Of a stretch of DNA of 41,856 bases, positions 24,661 to 34,463 are shown in pieces. This DNA is from an uncultured Odoribacter sp. Lineage in GTDB: Bacteria > Bacteroidota > Bacteroidia > Bacteroidales > Marinifilaceae. Where the stretch lies: the NCBI GenBank assembly GCA_900548135.1, contig URJC01000001.1, forward strand, positions 1 through 41,856. Reading direction: 5' to 3'. Positions within the stretch are counted from its first letter, which is position 1; each line of letters starts with the position of its first letter. The position numbers and the translations under genes were made by a program. The notes under the pieces were generated by a model, which saw only the letters and a program-made list of their open reading frames with translations, made no database searches and was not told the origin of the DNA.

Positions 24661-25782
24661 ATGGGGATTTATGTACATGTGCCGTTTTGCCGGAATAAGT
24701 GTTTTTATTGTGGTTTTTATGCTGTGGCTTCGTTACAGTTAAAAAAGGCTTACCTTCAGGCCTTGTTGCATGAGATGGAATTGAGAAAGAATTATTTGCC
24801 TAAAAACCAGGTGGATACACTATATTTTGGAGGTGGTACTCCTTCTTATTTAGATGTAGATGAGCTTGAGATGATTATGTATAAAATACATGATATATGG
24901 AATCTGAATGCTGGATATGAAAGTTCTATTGAAATGAATCCTGAGGATATAAGCAGGAACAAGCTTGAAAAATTGTACGAACTCGGATTTAATCGTTTGA
25001 CAATTGGTGTTCAGTCATTTCATGATGATATATTAAAGCGTATTAATCGGCATCATACTGCACAACAGGCTATTGACGGTATTGAGCTGGCCTATAATGC
25101 TGGATTTAATAATATTGGTATTGATTTAATCATAGGGCTACCTGGACAAACTTCAGAGGATATTGATCATGATTTGAAAATGGTAAATATATTGAATATA
25201 AAACATATATCAGTATATATATTAAGTATTGATTCAAATTCAGTTTTTGAAAAATTAATTGAAAAGGGAAAATTTGAATCTCAGGATGATGATGTGTTAG
25301 CAGATCAGTATCTCAGGATCTCCGATCGTTTGAAAGATATGGGTTATGAGCATTACGAAATATCTAATTTTGCAAAAGAAGCAAAGTATTCCCGGCATAA
25401 CACTTCATATTGGCAACAGAAACCGTATTTGGGGTTGGGGCCCGCAGCTCATTCGTTTGATCTGAATTCCCGTCAATGGAATGTGGCTCATTTGAAAAAT
25501 TATATTGATAGTTTAGATAAAGGTTATTTAAATTTTGAAAAAGAAGTATTAACAGATTCAAATTTGTACAATGAATATCTCATGACTAACCTAAGGACAA
25601 TGTGGGGAATTGATGTTTGTTTATTGGAAGAGAAGTATCCGGTATGGTGGAGAAATACGAAGAAAATAATGGATGGTTATTTGGAACGGGGGCTAATGAT
25701 TTCTGTAGGGGGTGGAGGTCTCCGCCTGACAGAACAAGGTTGGTTGTTATCGGATCGGATTTTCACTGAATTATTTGTGTAA
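24661..25782 (+). CDS. hemW: radical SAM heme chaperone HemW (coproporphyrinogen III oxidase-like)
   Basis: HemW-type proteins bind heme and a [4Fe-4S] cluster and are thought to deliver heme to respiratory enzymes; they are related to HemN but not proven oxidases. The ATG at 24661 gives MGIYVHVPFCRNKCFYCGFY, with the cluster cysteines at residues 10, 14 and 17. Only three cysteines in C-x3-C-x2-C are present, without the fourth cysteine next to the motif that is typical of HemN. LYFGGGTPSYL, FNRLTIGVQSFHDDILKRINR and FNNIGIDLIIGLPGQT are the SAM-binding and barrel blocks. The C-terminal HemN_C winged region (SYWQQKPYLGLGPAAHSF) follows. Length is 373 residues. It is divergent from the rplM operon. 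Confidence 0.9.
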   Translation: MGIYVHVPFCRNKCFYCGFYAVASLQLKKAYLQALLHEMELRKNYLPKNQVDTLYFGGGTPSYLDVDELEMIMYKIHDIWNLNAGYESSIEMNPEDISRNKLEKLYELGFNRLTIGVQSFHDDILKRINRHHTAQQAIDGIELAYNAGFNNIGIDLIIGLPGQTSEDIDHDLKMVNILNIKHISVYILSIDSNSVFEKLIEKGKFESQDDDVLADQYLRISDRLKDMGYEHYEISNFAKEAKYSRHNTSYWQQKPYLGLGPAAHSFDLNSRQWNVAHLKNYIDSLDKGYLNFEKEVLTDSNLYNEYLMTNLRTMWGIDVCLLEEKYPVWWRNTKKIMDGYLERGLMISVGGGGLRLTEQGWLLSDRIFTELFV

Positions 25783-25819
25783 TGTTGAGACGTGATTATG
25801 TTTTTTATCTTGATTTTAT

Positions 25820-25827
25820 TATTTTTG
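25820..25827 (+). promoter_or_regulatory. -7 box upstream of asnS
   Basis: TATTTTTG fits TAnnTTTG and lies in the 114-base gap after hemW, about 70 bases before the asnS start. No well-placed -33 TTTG was found. Confidence 0.4.
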
Positions 25828-25896
25828 CAAATCCATGTCTGAATGCAGCAGATGTGGTAGAGATGTAAACCGATTATAATGTGTAAATTAAATGAG

Positions 25897-27342
25897 ATGA
25901 GCACAAAAAAATTGTCAGTCAAAGAACTTTTGCAATCGGGAGATTGTGGCAAAGAAGTGGAAATCAGTGGTTGGGTAAGAACCAAACGGGGTAATAAGCA
26001 AGTGAATTTTATTGCTTTGAATGATGGTTCTACTGTAAATAATATACAAATTGTGCTTGACATGAATAATTTTGCGGAAGAGCTTATGAAAAAAGTGACG
26101 ACAGGAGCAGCTATTCATGTAAAAGGTTTGCTGGTTGAGAGTGCTGGAAGCGGTCAGGCTCACGAAATCCAGGCTTTGGCATTGGAAGTTTTAGGAGAGG
26201 CTGATCCGGATAAATATCCGATTCAGCCTAAAAGGCATAGTCTTGAGTTTTTACGGGAGGTGGCTCATTTACGTTTCCGGACGAATACATTTGGGGCTGT
26301 TTTTCGTATCCGGCATGCTATGGCTTTCGCTATCCATCAGTATTTTAATAATAATGGATTCTTTTATTTGAACACTCCTCTGATCACTGCTTCCGATTGT
26401 GAAGGTGCTGGTGAAATGTTCCGTGTAACGACACTGGATGCAAAAAATCCGCCGTTAACTGAAGAAGGAGAAGTCGATTTCAAACAGGATTTTTTTGGGA
26501 AAGCAACCAACCTGACTGTGAGTGGGCAGTTGGAAGGAGAGCTGGGAGCTATGGCTTTAGGAAAGATTTATACTTTTGGTCCTACTTTCCGGGCTGAAAA
26601 TTCTAATACTACCCGTCATTTATCTGAGTTTTGGATGATTGAGCCGGAAGCTGCCTTTTATGATTTGAATGATAATATGGATCTGGCTGAGGATTTCTTG
26701 AAATACCTAATTCGATATGCTTTGGAGCATTGTATGGATGATTTAAAATTCCTAAGTGCACGTTTACAAGAAGAAGAAAAAAATAAGAAGGCAGATGAAC
26801 GTTCGATGGAGTTGATCGAGAAGTTGAATTTCGTATTGACACATGATTTTGAAAGAGTCTCTTATACAGAGGCTATTGAAATTTTAATGAATAGTAAACC
26901 TAATAAGAACGGAAAATTTCAGTATCCGGTAAATGGTTGGGGGGTTGATTTGCAAAGTGAACATGAACGCTATTTGGTGGAAAAACATTTCAAGAGGCCA
27001 GTTATTCTGACTGGTTATCCTAAGGAAATCAAGGCTTTCTATATGAAACAAAATCCGGATGGAAAAACAGTTGCAGCTATGGACGTTTTATTCCCGCAGA
27101 TTGGTGAAATCATCGGAGGATCACAACGTGAAGAAAATCTGGATAAATTGGTTACCCGTATGCAAGAAGTGGGGATCCCGGTAGATGGAATGCAGTATTA
27201 TTTGGATACCCGTCGTTTTGGTTCTGCCGTGCATAGTGGTTTCGGATTGGGATTTGAACGTTTATTATTGTTTGTAACGGGTATGGGAAATATTCGGGAT
27301 GTTATTCCTTTTCCACGTACACCGAAGAATGCAGAATTCTAA
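25897..27342 (+). CDS. asnS: asparaginyl-tRNA synthetase
   Basis: A class IIb synthetase charging tRNA-Asn. The N-terminal OB-fold anticodon domain is visible ([25 protein letters not shown], about residues 20-45). The catalytic domain has motif 2 in [21 protein letters not shown] and motif 3 in [16 protein letters not shown] near the C-terminus. The class-specific insert and [23 protein letters not shown] are as in bacterial AsnS. From the ATG at 25897 the protein has 481 residues. An in-frame ATG at 25879 would add MCKLNE; both starts are possible and I prefer the shorter one. A heptad-repeat element separates it from rpoN. Confidence 0.95.
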   Translation: MSTKKLSVKELLQSGDCGKEVEISGWVRTKRGNKQVNFIALNDGSTVNNIQIVLDMNNFAEELMKKVTTGAAIHVKGLLVESAGSGQAHEIQALALEVLGEADPDKYPIQPKRHSLEFLREVAHLRFRTNTFGAVFRIRHAMAFAIHQYFNNNGFFYLNTPLITASDCEGAGEMFRVTTLDAKNPPLTEEGEVDFKQDFFGKATNLTVSGQLEGELGAMALGKIYTFGPTFRAENSNTTRHLSEFWMIEPEAAFYDLNDNMDLAEDFLKYLIRYALEHCMDDLKFLSARLQEEEKNKKADERSMELIEKLNFVLTHDFERVSYTEAIEILMNSKPNKNGKFQYPVNGWGVDLQSEHERYLVEKHFKRPVILTGYPKEIKAFYMKQNPDGKTVAAMDVLFPQIGEIIGGSQREENLDKLVTRMQEVGIPVDGMQYYLDTRRFGSAVHSGFGLGFERLLLFVTGMGNIRDVIPFPRTPKNAEF

Positions 27343-27350
27343 TTATTTGT

Positions 27351-27413
27351 GATATCTGATTTAGGATTTGAGATTGAAAGTATCCGGAATCGTAAATCAG
27401 ATATCGTAAATTT
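27351..27413. repeat. 7-base periodic element with 13-bp inverted repeat between asnS and rpoN
   Basis: Successive heptads read gatatct, gatttag, gatttga, gattgaa, agtatcc, ggaatcg, taaatca, gatatcg, taaattt. The ends gatatctgattta (27351-27363) and taaatcagatatc (27393-27405) are exact complements with a 29-base loop. There is no U-tract, so it is not a classical terminator. Confidence 0.8.
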
Positions 27414-27428
27414 AAAATTGATTAAAGC

Positions 27429-28940
27429 GTGCTCAAACAAAGTTTACAACAGAAATTAGGGCTGAAGATTAACCCTCTTCAGATACAGTTGATTAAGCTG
27501 TTGGAACTTCCTACTTATCAATTAGAGCAACGGATAAAGGAAGAACTTGAACAAAATCCCCTGCTGGAGGAAGGAGAAGACAGATCGGAAGCAGGGACGG
27601 TTGAAGAAATAGGTGGAGAGGATTCTCAGGAAGATATGCATGAATTTGGAGAGGAGAATGATGAGGAAGAAGGGCGTTTCCGGGAAGATGATTTTTCTTT
27701 GGAGGATTATATGGGAGACGATGATGACGATATTCCGGAATATCGTCTTTCTGCTTCAAATACTTCAAAGGATGATGATAGCCGGGATTTTATATTTTCG
27801 CAAGGGGCTTCTTTCCGGGAGAGTTTGATTGCACAATTGGGAATGCGTACTCTGTCTGATTCAGAACGTCGGATTGCAGAATATATCATTGGAAATATCG
27901 ATGATGATGGCTACCTGAGGAGAGATATAGAAAATATTGTTGATGACTTGGCTTTTGGGGCCGGTATAGAGGTACGTGAAGAAGAGATTCTTTATCTGCT
28001 GAAAATCATCCAGGAGTTCGAGCCAGCTGGAGTTGGTGCAAGGGATCTGAGGGAATGCCTTTTGTTACAGATAGATCATAAATTGTCAGAGAATCAGGAT
28101 AATAAAATTCTTTTCGATGCAAAACGAATTTTAGAAGAATGTTTTGAGGAATTTTCACGAAAGCATTACGAGAAGATATCCCGGAAGTTGCGTATGGAAG
28201 ATGAAGAACTCAGGTTGGCCATTAATGAGATTCTGAAATTAAATCCTAAACCAGGAGGAACGGTTGCCGAAGTATCGTTCGGGCATGAGGCGGAAAAAAT
28301 TATTCCTGATTTTACCTTAGACCTAGTGGATGGAGAATTGCAGCTCAGTTTGAATACCGGAGATATTCCAGAGCTTAGAATCAATAAATCCTACCTGAAT
28401 ATATTAGATCAATACCAAAAAGGTGAATCACCTAAGAATAAGAAGGATGTGGTTTCTTTTGTAAAGTATAAATTAAGTTCAGCTAAGTCTTTTATTGACG
28501 CAGTACAACAACGTAATAATACATTGATGCTGACAATGACGGCCATCGTACAGTTTCAAAAACAATTCTTTCTCACGGGCGATGAAACCATGTTAAAGCC
28601 TATGATATTAAAGGATATAGCTGATGTTACCGGATTAGATGTTTCAACTATTTCCCGGGTCTCTAATTCGAAATATGTCCAAACTTGGTTTGGTATTTAT
28701 GCTTTGAAAGATTTCTTTTCAGGAAGTATGCAAACAGCTAGTGGCGAAGAAGTCAGTACAGGAGAATTGAAGAATGTATTAAAGTCGTTAGTGGATGAGG
28801 AAGACAAGAAGAAACCTTTGACTGACGATGAGTTGGTCGTAATGATGGAAAAGCGGGGATATCAGATTGCTCGCCGTACGGTAGCTAAATATCGTCAGAT
28901 GTTGGATATTCCTGTGGCTCGTTTAAGGAGGGAAATGTAA
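27429..28940 (+). CDS. rpoN: RNA polymerase sigma-54 factor
   Basis: It directs polymerase to -24/-12 promoters and needs AAA+ activators. The start is a GTG at 27429, giving VLKQSLQQKLGLKINPLQIQLIKLLELP, the Gln/Leu-rich region I that contacts activators. Region II (about residues 50-115) is strongly acidic. The core-binding region spans about residues 120-320 and the C-terminal part holds a helix-turn-helix (LKDIADVTGLDVSTISRVSNSKYV) and the RpoN box ARRTVAKYR near residue 485. Length is 503 residues, normal. The next gene starts 14 bases downstream and is probably co-transcribed. Confidence 0.96.
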   Translation: MLKQSLQQKLGLKINPLQIQLIKLLELPTYQLEQRIKEELEQNPLLEEGEDRSEAGTVEEIGGEDSQEDMHEFGEENDEEEGRFREDDFSLEDYMGDDDDDIPEYRLSASNTSKDDDSRDFIFSQGASFRESLIAQLGMRTLSDSERRIAEYIIGNIDDDGYLRRDIENIVDDLAFGAGIEVREEEILYLLKIIQEFEPAGVGARDLRECLLLQIDHKLSENQDNKILFDAKRILEECFEEFSRKHYEKISRKLRMEDEELRLAINEILKLNPKPGGTVAEVSFGHEAEKIIPDFTLDLVDGELQLSLNTGDIPELRINKSYLNILDQYQKGESPKNKKDVVSFVKYKLSSAKSFIDAVQQRNNTLMLTMTAIVQFQKQFFLTGDETMLKPMILKDIADVTGLDVSTISRVSNSKYVQTWFGIYALKDFFSGSMQTASGEEVSTGELKNVLKSLVDEEDKKKPLTDDELVVMMEKRGYQIARRTVAKYRQMLDIPVARLRREM

Positions 28941-28954
28941 TAAACGGAATAATC

Positions 28955-29593
28955 ATGAGTAGGACTGAAAGTATTTCAATTATGAATTTTATTGCCCGGA
29001 CTTTGTCTATTGCTTTACATCCGCTGCTAATGCCGGTATATGTTCTTTTTTTTCTTTTTAGCAGTAATACTTTTTTTTCATTTCTTCCGGGGGTAACAAA
29101 GTTATATTGTTATGTTGTAACAGTAGGTTTATTGTTACTAATTCCTTTGGCTTCTTTGCCTTTGTTTAAATTCTTTCATTTGATTAGGAATTATGAATTG
29201 GAAGATAAGCAGGAACGGATTTATCCGATTTTAGTTACTGTTTTTTGTGCTTTTCTGGGATTTTGGTTATTGGGATTTGTTGCATATACTGTGATCGTAC
29301 AGCAATTGTATCTGACATTGGTTGTTTTACTCTCTCTTTTTTTTATTATCACTTTATATTGGAAAATGAGTATGCATATGACGGCAATAGGAGGAGTATG
29401 TGGTTTTTTGATTACGATAGCGTTGAAATATGCCGGGGATGTACGTGGTGATTTTATGCTGATGTTGGTACTGGCAGGATTGTTAGCTGCGAGTCGTTTG
29501 TATTTGAAGAAACATACTCCTTTGCAAGTATATGCCGGTTTTTTATTTGGATTGTGTTTTGTTGTGGCAATTCAGCTTTATTCCACTTTATGA
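28955..29593 (+). CDS. PAP2-superfamily-like membrane protein
   Basis: A 212-residue protein with about six hydrophobic segments. Toward the C-terminus it has the layout of PAP2 phosphatases: YWKMSMHMTAIGGVCGF (compare S-G-H) and SRLYLKKHTPLQVYAGFLFG (compare S-R-x5-H-x3-D). In the second motif the aspartate that activates the histidine is replaced by glutamine (HTPLQ), and the first phosphatase motif KxxxxxxRP is represented only by ELEDKQERIYPI. This suggests either a divergent lipid phosphatase or a non-catalytic relative. It follows rpoN by 14 bases, ends in a TGA stop, and its 3' end overlaps the convergent SPOR gene by 16 bases. Confidence 0.7.
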   Translation: MSRTESISIMNFIARTLSIALHPLLMPVYVLFFLFSSNTFFSFLPGVTKLYCYVVTVGLLLLIPLASLPLFKFFHLIRNYELEDKQERIYPILVTVFCAFLGFWLLGFVAYTVIVQQLYLTLVVLLSLFFIITLYWKMSMHMTAIGGVCGFLITIALKYAGDVRGDFMLMLVLAGLLAASRLYLKKHTPLQVYAGFLFGLCFVVAIQLYSTL

Positions 29594-30003
29594 ATCCATA
29601 TATCCTGGCGGTCGGTACTGGTCCGGTATTTATCCCGTGCTGTATTGGCCTCGTTTTCGGAGGTAAAACTTTCAATACTGACACGGTATCTCTTAGAAGA
29701 ATATAGTAAGGTGGCGGGATAATTCTTTGCTTTTAATTGTGTGACTAATTTTTCTGCCCGTTCTTTTTCATTTACGCTAAAACTGGAGACAATCACGTGA
29801 TATCTGGTTCCCTGTTGAGGATTCTGCGGTACAGGAATGTTTTCTGCTTGTTGAATAGGAATCATCTGGGGTGATATGGATTGTTGCGTATTTTCTGTTT
29901 CCCGAACTACAGAGATCGTACTGAGGTATTTTGCAGGTAATTCTTTGTTTGTACATCCTAAAAGGCAACATCCTGATATTAGCATATTCCATATCAATTT
30001 CAT
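29578..30003 (-). CDS. SPOR-domain lipoprotein
   Basis: The ATG at 30003 gives MKLIWNMLISGCCLLGCTNK, a lipoprotein signal with lipobox LLGC. An in-frame ATG farther upstream (30063) adds a non-signal extension and is less likely. After a Gln/Pro-rich linker, residues about 68-140 (TRYHVIVSSFSVNEKERAEKLVTQLKAKNYPATLL...YRVSIESFTSENEANTARDKYR) form a SPOR domain, which binds denuded glycan strands of peptidoglycan at the division septum. The protein is probably anchored in the outer membrane and may act in division or envelope constriction. Length is 141 residues. Its 3' end overlaps the PAP2-like gene. Confidence 0.88.
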   Translation of the reverse strand: MKLIWNMLISGCCLLGCTNKELPAKYLSTISVVRETENTQQSISPQMIPIQQAENIPVPQNPQQGTRYHVIVSSFSVNEKERAEKLVTQLKAKNYPATLLYSSKRYRVSIESFTSENEANTARDKYRTSTDRQDIWIHKVE

Positions 30004-30021
30004 AGTCGGAAAATTTTGATG

Positions 30022-30029
30022 CAAATATA
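30022..30029 (-). promoter_or_regulatory. -7 box of the SPOR gene promoter
   Basis: On the minus strand TATATTTG (complement of caaatata) fits TAnnTTTG and lies 18 bases before the ATG at 30003. This supports the downstream start, since the upstream ATG at 30063 would precede the promoter. No matching TTTG is seen 19-21 bases upstream. Confidence 0.5.
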
Positions 30030-30101
30030 GACAGATTTGGTTTGAAAACAGACTTTGATACAAATTTAATAAAAAATAGGTTAGAATATGACGGGATAAA
30101 T

Positions 30102-30109
30102 TAATTTTG
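30102..30109 (+). promoter_or_regulatory. -7 box of the tandem cyclophilin operon
   Basis: TAATTTTG fits the -7 consensus and lies 38 bases before the ATG at 30148. The best upstream partner is a weak TTAG at 30081-30084 with a 17-base spacer. Confidence 0.45.
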
Positions 30110-30147
30110 TTGCCGATAGGATGTTTGTATATAAATTAGTGTAGCGT

Positions 30148-30948
30148 ATGAAAAGAATATCTTTTTTTGTTTTCTTGGCATTTCTGATTTCTGCTTGCCA
30201 TCGGAAAGAAGAAACTATTATCCGGATGGAGACCTCGTTGGGAGATATTCGTTTTCGTTTGTATGATGAAACCGTGTTACATCGCGAGAATATGATTAAA
30301 TTAGTACGGGAAGGTTACTATAATGGAATGTTATTTCATCGGGTAATTAAGAATTTCATGATACAAACCGGAGATCCGGAATCGAAGATGGCCCGTCGGA
30401 ACATGTTGTTGGGAGATAAGGACATTGGGTATACATTAAATGCTGAGATTCAGCCTTCTTTTTTTCATAAAAGAGGTGCAATTGCAGCTGCCCGTGAGGG
30501 AGATGAACTGAATCCCCATCGCAATTCAAGCGGTTCACATTTTTATATCGTACAAGGAAAAAAGTTTTCTGAGGAAAGTTTAAATGAGACTGTTGAGCAT
30601 ATTAACAATAAGCGTTATACGGCTCTTTTTAATCGTTTGAAGGCTAAACGTGAAGAGGAGATCGCAAAATATCAGTTGGAAGAAGATTATGAGCATCTTA
30701 TGGCTATCAACCGGGAGTTGTCGAATGCTACCCGTCAACAATTTGATCAGGTGAAGTTGAAATTATCTGATGAACAAAAACAGGTATATACGACTCTTGG
30801 AGGTACGCCTCATTTGGATGGAGAATATACAGTTTTTGGAGAGGTCATAGAGGGAATGGAGGTAGTGGATAAAATAGCTGAACAGAGTACGGATGGCCAT
30901 AACAGGCCTGAAGCTGATGTTGTTATCAATAAAATGGAAATAGAATAG
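30148..30948 (+). CDS. cyclophilin-type peptidyl-prolyl isomerase, lipoprotein, copy 1
   Basis: It catalyses cis-trans isomerisation of X-Pro bonds in exported proteins. MKRISFFVFLAFLISACHRKE is a lipoprotein signal (lipobox ISAC). Cyclophilin blocks: LHRENMIKLVREGYYNGMLFHRVIKNFMIQTGD (FHR and the catalytic arginine with F and Q), RGAIAAAREGDELNPHRNSSGSHFYIVQG, and HLDGEYTVFGEVIEGMEVVDKIA. Between FYIVQG and HLDG there is an insert of about 70 residues, highly charged and helical (NRLKAKREEEIAKYQLEEDYEHL), absent from small cyclophilins. Length is 266 residues. A paralogue with the same insert starts 3 bases after the stop. Confidence 0.92.
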   Translation: MKRISFFVFLAFLISACHRKEETIIRMETSLGDIRFRLYDETVLHRENMIKLVREGYYNGMLFHRVIKNFMIQTGDPESKMARRNMLLGDKDIGYTLNAEIQPSFFHKRGAIAAAREGDELNPHRNSSGSHFYIVQGKKFSEESLNETVEHINNKRYTALFNRLKAKREEEIAKYQLEEDYEHLMAINRELSNATRQQFDQVKLKLSDEQKQVYTTLGGTPHLDGEYTVFGEVIEGMEVVDKIAEQSTDGHNRPEADVVINKMEIE

Positions 30949-30951
30949 GAC

Positions 30952-31761
30952 ATGAGACACGTACTTTGGGGGGGTATACTTTTATTTGTAACTTGCATTT
31001 GCGAGGCTAAAAAGTATAAACTGGTGGAAATAGAAACCAATCTGGGTATTATAAAGGTTCGTCTGTTTGAGGATACTCCGAAGCATAGTGAGAATTTTCT
31101 CAAACTTGTTAAAGAAAAGCATTATGATAGTCTTTTATTTCATCGGGTGATCAAGGATTTTATGATTCAGGGCGGGGCTTCTGATTCAAAACGTGCCCCT
31201 AAGGATAAAGGGGGGGGCATGTCTGATTCAGGGTATACGATTGAAGCGGAATTCCGGCCGGGAAATATACATGTAAAAGGTGCTTTAGCAGCAGCCCGTC
31301 AGGGAGATGAGGTAAATCCTGAGAAGAGATCTTCCGGAGAGCAATTTTATATCGTTCAGGGAAGGATTTATACTGATGCGCAATTAGACCAAATGGAACA
31401 AAAACGGTTGATGGAAGCAAAAAATCAATTGGGAGCAAAATTATATGAACCTTTACAGAAAGAACATCTTCGATATCTGCAGAATGGACAAAGGCAGAAA
31501 GCTGATAGTCTTATTAATTCAATAAATCGGCAAATAGAGAAACAATTTGCTGGTGAGAACCCCTACCGTTTTAGTCCGGAAGCCCGTGAGTTGTACAAAT
31601 CTGTTGGAGGAACTCCGTTTTTGGACGGAGATTATACGGTGTTTGGTGAAGTGGTGGAAGGTATGGACATACTTGATAAAATAGCAACTGTAAAGACAGC
31701 CCCTGATGACCGACCGGAAAAAGATGTGATTATCTTAAGTACTAAATTGAAAAGAAAATAA
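30952..31761 (+). CDS. cyclophilin-type peptidyl-prolyl isomerase, exported, copy 2
   Basis: This 269-residue paralogue of the preceding gene starts with a signal peptide (MRHVLWGGILLFVTCICEA). A cysteine lies near the cleavage site, but the A-K-K context favours ordinary cleavage over lipidation. Catalytic blocks: LFHRVIKDFMIQGGASDS, GALAAARQGDEVNPEKRSSGEQFYIVQG and PFLDGDYTVFGEVVEGMDILDKIATV. It also carries a charged helical insert of about 80 residues (LEPLQKEHLRYLQNGQRQKADSL-like) between FYIVQG and FLDG. The two genes are separated by 3 bases and end at a strong terminator, so they form a two-gene operon that arose by tandem duplication followed by divergence. Confidence 0.92.
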   Translation: MRHVLWGGILLFVTCICEAKKYKLVEIETNLGIIKVRLFEDTPKHSENFLKLVKEKHYDSLLFHRVIKDFMIQGGASDSKRAPKDKGGGMSDSGYTIEAEFRPGNIHVKGALAAARQGDEVNPEKRSSGEQFYIVQGRIYTDAQLDQMEQKRLMEAKNQLGAKLYEPLQKEHLRYLQNGQRQKADSLINSINRQIEKQFAGENPYRFSPEARELYKSVGGTPFLDGDYTVFGEVVEGMDILDKIATVKTAPDDRPEKDVIILSTKLKRK

Positions 31762-31762
31762 A

Positions 31763-31798
31763 ATTGTTCCCCAAGCCAACTATCGGTAGGGGAACAAT
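31763..31798. terminator. hairpin between convergent cyclophilin operon and mutS
   Basis: A 10-bp perfect stem (attgttcccc at 31763-31772, ggggaacaat at 31789-31798) with a 16-base loop lies 2 bases after the cyclophilin stop and 5 bases before the mutS stop. T-richness after it is moderate; probably used by both genes. Confidence 0.75.
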
Positions 31799-31803
31799 CT
31801 CTA

Positions 31804-34419
31804 TTATATACCTGTAATTTTTTTGATTTCATTTAGTTTATTTAATGCTTCCAGAGGAGTCAAGCTGTTGATGTCAAGTCCGGCTATTTCATCTCGGATT
31901 TGTGTGAGGATCGGGTCGTCAAGCTGGAAAAAACTGAGTTGCATACCTTCACGAGCTGAAGCTATATGATCTACATTTTTCTGGATGACATCATTTTTAT
32001 CACGGTCATTTTCCAATTGTTTCAGAATTTCATCAGCACGTTTGATCACGGATTGTGGTAACCCGGCCATTTTACCCACTTGGATACCGAAGGAGTGATT
32101 AGAACCTCCTTTTACTAATTTCCGTAAAAAAATGACTTTCTGCCCGACCTCTTTTACAGATACGTTGTAATTCTTAATTTTTTTGAAAGAGCGTTCCATT
32201 TCATTTAATTCATGATAATGGGTAGCAAAAAGGGTTTTAGCGCGGAATTTGGGATGTTCATGCAAATATTCCACGATAGCCCATGCGATGGAAATTCCAT
32301 CATAAGTAGAAGTTCCCCGGCCCAATTCATCAAATAGCACCAGGCTGCGGTCGGAAATATTATTTAGGATATTAGCAGCCTCGTTCATTTCCACCATAAA
32401 AGTAGATTCTCCATGGGAGATGTTGTCTGAAGCTCCGACTCGGGTGAAGATTTTATCTACATATCCGATGTGAGCTGTTTGTGCCGGAACAAAACATCCT
32501 GCCTGTGCCATAATTACAATTAAAGCTGTTTGCCGGAGAAGGGCTGATTTTCCGGCCATATTAGGACCGGTAATGATAATGATTTGTTGTTTCTGATTAT
32601 CCAGATAGACATTGTTGGAGATATATTCTTCTCCTGGAGGAAGTTGTTTTTCGATCACCGGATGACGTCCTTCTTTTATATCTATGATATCCGAATCATT
32701 GATGTCGGGCCGATTATAATGATTGGTAATGGAAACTTCAGCAAAAGAAACCAGAGCATCGATGGCAGCAATGATTTTTGCATCATCCTGTAAAGGACGG
32801 ATATAATCAGCAGCTTCCTGAAGTAAAGCATTGTACATCTCTGTTTCAATGGTTAAAATCCGGTCTTCAGCTCCTAGAATTTTATCTTCATACTCCTTTA
32901 ATTCGGGAGTGATATATCGTTCTCCATTGACTAAGGTCTGTTTTCGTATCCAGTTGGCAGGTGCCTTGTCTTTATGGGTTTTGGTTACTTCGATATAGTA
33001 ACCGAAGACATTATTAAAACCTATTTTTAAAGAAGGGATACCTGTAGCTTCGCTTTCCCGTTGTTGGATCTCTGCCAGCTTTTCTTTGCCATGACTGGAA
33101 ATGTGTCGTAGTTCATCCAATTCTGCATTTACTCCTTCAGCGATAACATTGCCTTTTGTGAGCTGATGTGGTGCATTTTCTTGTAGTTGCTGAGTGATTT
33201 TTTGGTATAGAATGTCACAGCATTCCAGTTGATCAACCATTTTTTGTAAAATAGGATTATGGGTTTCCTTACCTATTTTTTTCAACGGACTGATACAGGA
33301 AAGGGCAATTTTTAATTGATTCATCTCCCTTGGAGTGATCCGGGCAACTCCTATTTTGGAAGTTAACCGTTCGAGGTCACCAATACTTTCAAGCAGGTTT
33401 TTCGTTTCTGTTCTGGCAGCTTCATTGTGAATAAAGCAGTCAACGATATCCAGGCGGCTATTAATTTCTACCGGGGATTTTAAAGGCATACATATCCATC
33501 TGCGGATTGTACGGCTGCCCATGGGGGTAATAGCTTGATCGATAATATCTGCAAGAGAATGTCCTTCTTCGTAGGCAGAATGGAGTAATTCCAGATTTCT
33601 AAGGGTAAACTTATCCAAAAGTACACAATGTGATTCATCGATTCTCGAAATAGAGGTGATATGCGAAATCATATCGTGTTTGGTCATTTCCAGATAGTTT
33701 AATACAGCTCCTGCTGCTGAAATACCGCAATTCATCCGTTCTATACCAAACCCTTTTAGAGAACTAACTTCAAAGTGCTTAGTTAATCGTTCTGCCGCTG
33801 AATCCCGGTCAAAAAACCATTCTTCTATCGGATAAATGTAAAATTTGTTTCCGAATAATTCGTGAAAACGGTTTTCTTGTCCTTTGGGATAAATCACTTC
33901 CTTGGGTTGAAAGCTGTTCAGTAATTTATCTATAGTGGAATGTGTACCCTCTGTAGTCAGAAATTCTCCGGTAGAAAGATCGAGCAAGGCAAGTCCGGAT
34001 TCAGTTTTCTTAAAATATACAGAAGCCAGAAAAATATTATTTTTGGTATCTGTTGAATATTCGCTATAGGAAACACCAGGGGTTACTAATTCAATTACTC
34101 CCCGTTTCACCAGAAATTTTGTTTTTTTAGGGTCTTCCAACTGTTCACAGATAGCTACCCGTTGTCCTGCCCTGACGAGTTTGGGTAAATAGTTATCAAT
34201 TGCATGATATGGAAAACCTGCAAGTTCCACTGTACCAGGAGAACCAGAGGAACGTTTGGTTAAAGTAATTCCTAAAATACGAGAGGTTGTGATGGCATCT
34301 TCTCCGAAAGTCTCGTAGAAATCTCCCATCCGGTATAATAGAATAGCATCCGGATACTTGGCTTTTGTTGCATAATATTGTCTCATCAACGGTGTTTCGT
34401 TGTTTTCTTTTTTTGCCAT
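31804..34419 (-). CDS. mutS: DNA mismatch repair protein MutS
   Basis: It recognises base mismatches and small loops and recruits MutL. The 871-residue protein is a MutS1. The mismatch-reading F-x-E motif is in [15 protein letters not shown] near the N-terminus (about residue 35). The connector, lever and clamp follow. The ATPase has Walker [13 protein letters not shown] at about residue 620, the Walker B region [20 protein letters not shown], and [12 protein letters not shown]. Family function is to suppress recombination between diverged sequences and repair slippage; loss would raise repeat instability, but this copy looks intact. It is divergent from the YjbR gene. Confidence 0.97.
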   Translation of the reverse strand: MAKKENNETPLMRQYYATKAKYPDAILLYRMGDFYETFGEDAITTSRILGITLTKRSSGSPGTVELAGFPYHAIDNYLPKLVRAGQRVAICEQLEDPKKTKFLVKRGVIELVTPGVSYSEYSTDTKNNIFLASVYFKKTESGLALLDLSTGEFLTTEGTHSTIDKLLNSFQPKEVIYPKGQENRFHELFGNKFYIYPIEEWFFDRDSAAERLTKHFEVSSLKGFGIERMNCGISAAGAVLNYLEMTKHDMISHITSISRIDESHCVLLDKFTLRNLELLHSAYEEGHSLADIIDQAITPMGSRTIRRWICMPLKSPVEINSRLDIVDCFIHNEAARTETKNLLESIGDLERLTSKIGVARITPREMNQLKIALSCISPLKKIGKETHNPILQKMVDQLECCDILYQKITQQLQENAPHQLTKGNVIAEGVNAELDELRHISSHGKEKLAEIQQRESEATGIPSLKIGFNNVFGYYIEVTKTHKDKAPANWIRKQTLVNGERYITPELKEYEDKILGAEDRILTIETEMYNALLQEAADYIRPLQDDAKIIAAIDALVSFAEVSITNHYNRPDINDSDIIDIKEGRHPVIEKQLPPGEEYISNNVYLDNQKQQIIIITGPNMAGKSALLRQTALIVIMAQAGCFVPAQTAHIGYVDKIFTRVGASDNISHGESTFMVEMNEAANILNNISDRSLVLFDELGRGTSTYDGISIAWAIVEYLHEHPKFRAKTLFATHYHELNEMERSFKKIKNYNVSVKEVGQKVIFLRKLVKGGSNHSFGIQVGKMAGLPQSVIKRADEILKQLENDRDKNDVIQKNVDHIASAREGMQLSFFQLDDPILTQIRDEIAGLDINSLTPLEALNKLNEIKKITGI

Positions 34420-34463
34420 ATATTTCTTTTTTTGATGACTAACAACCCTTATATCATAATGAA

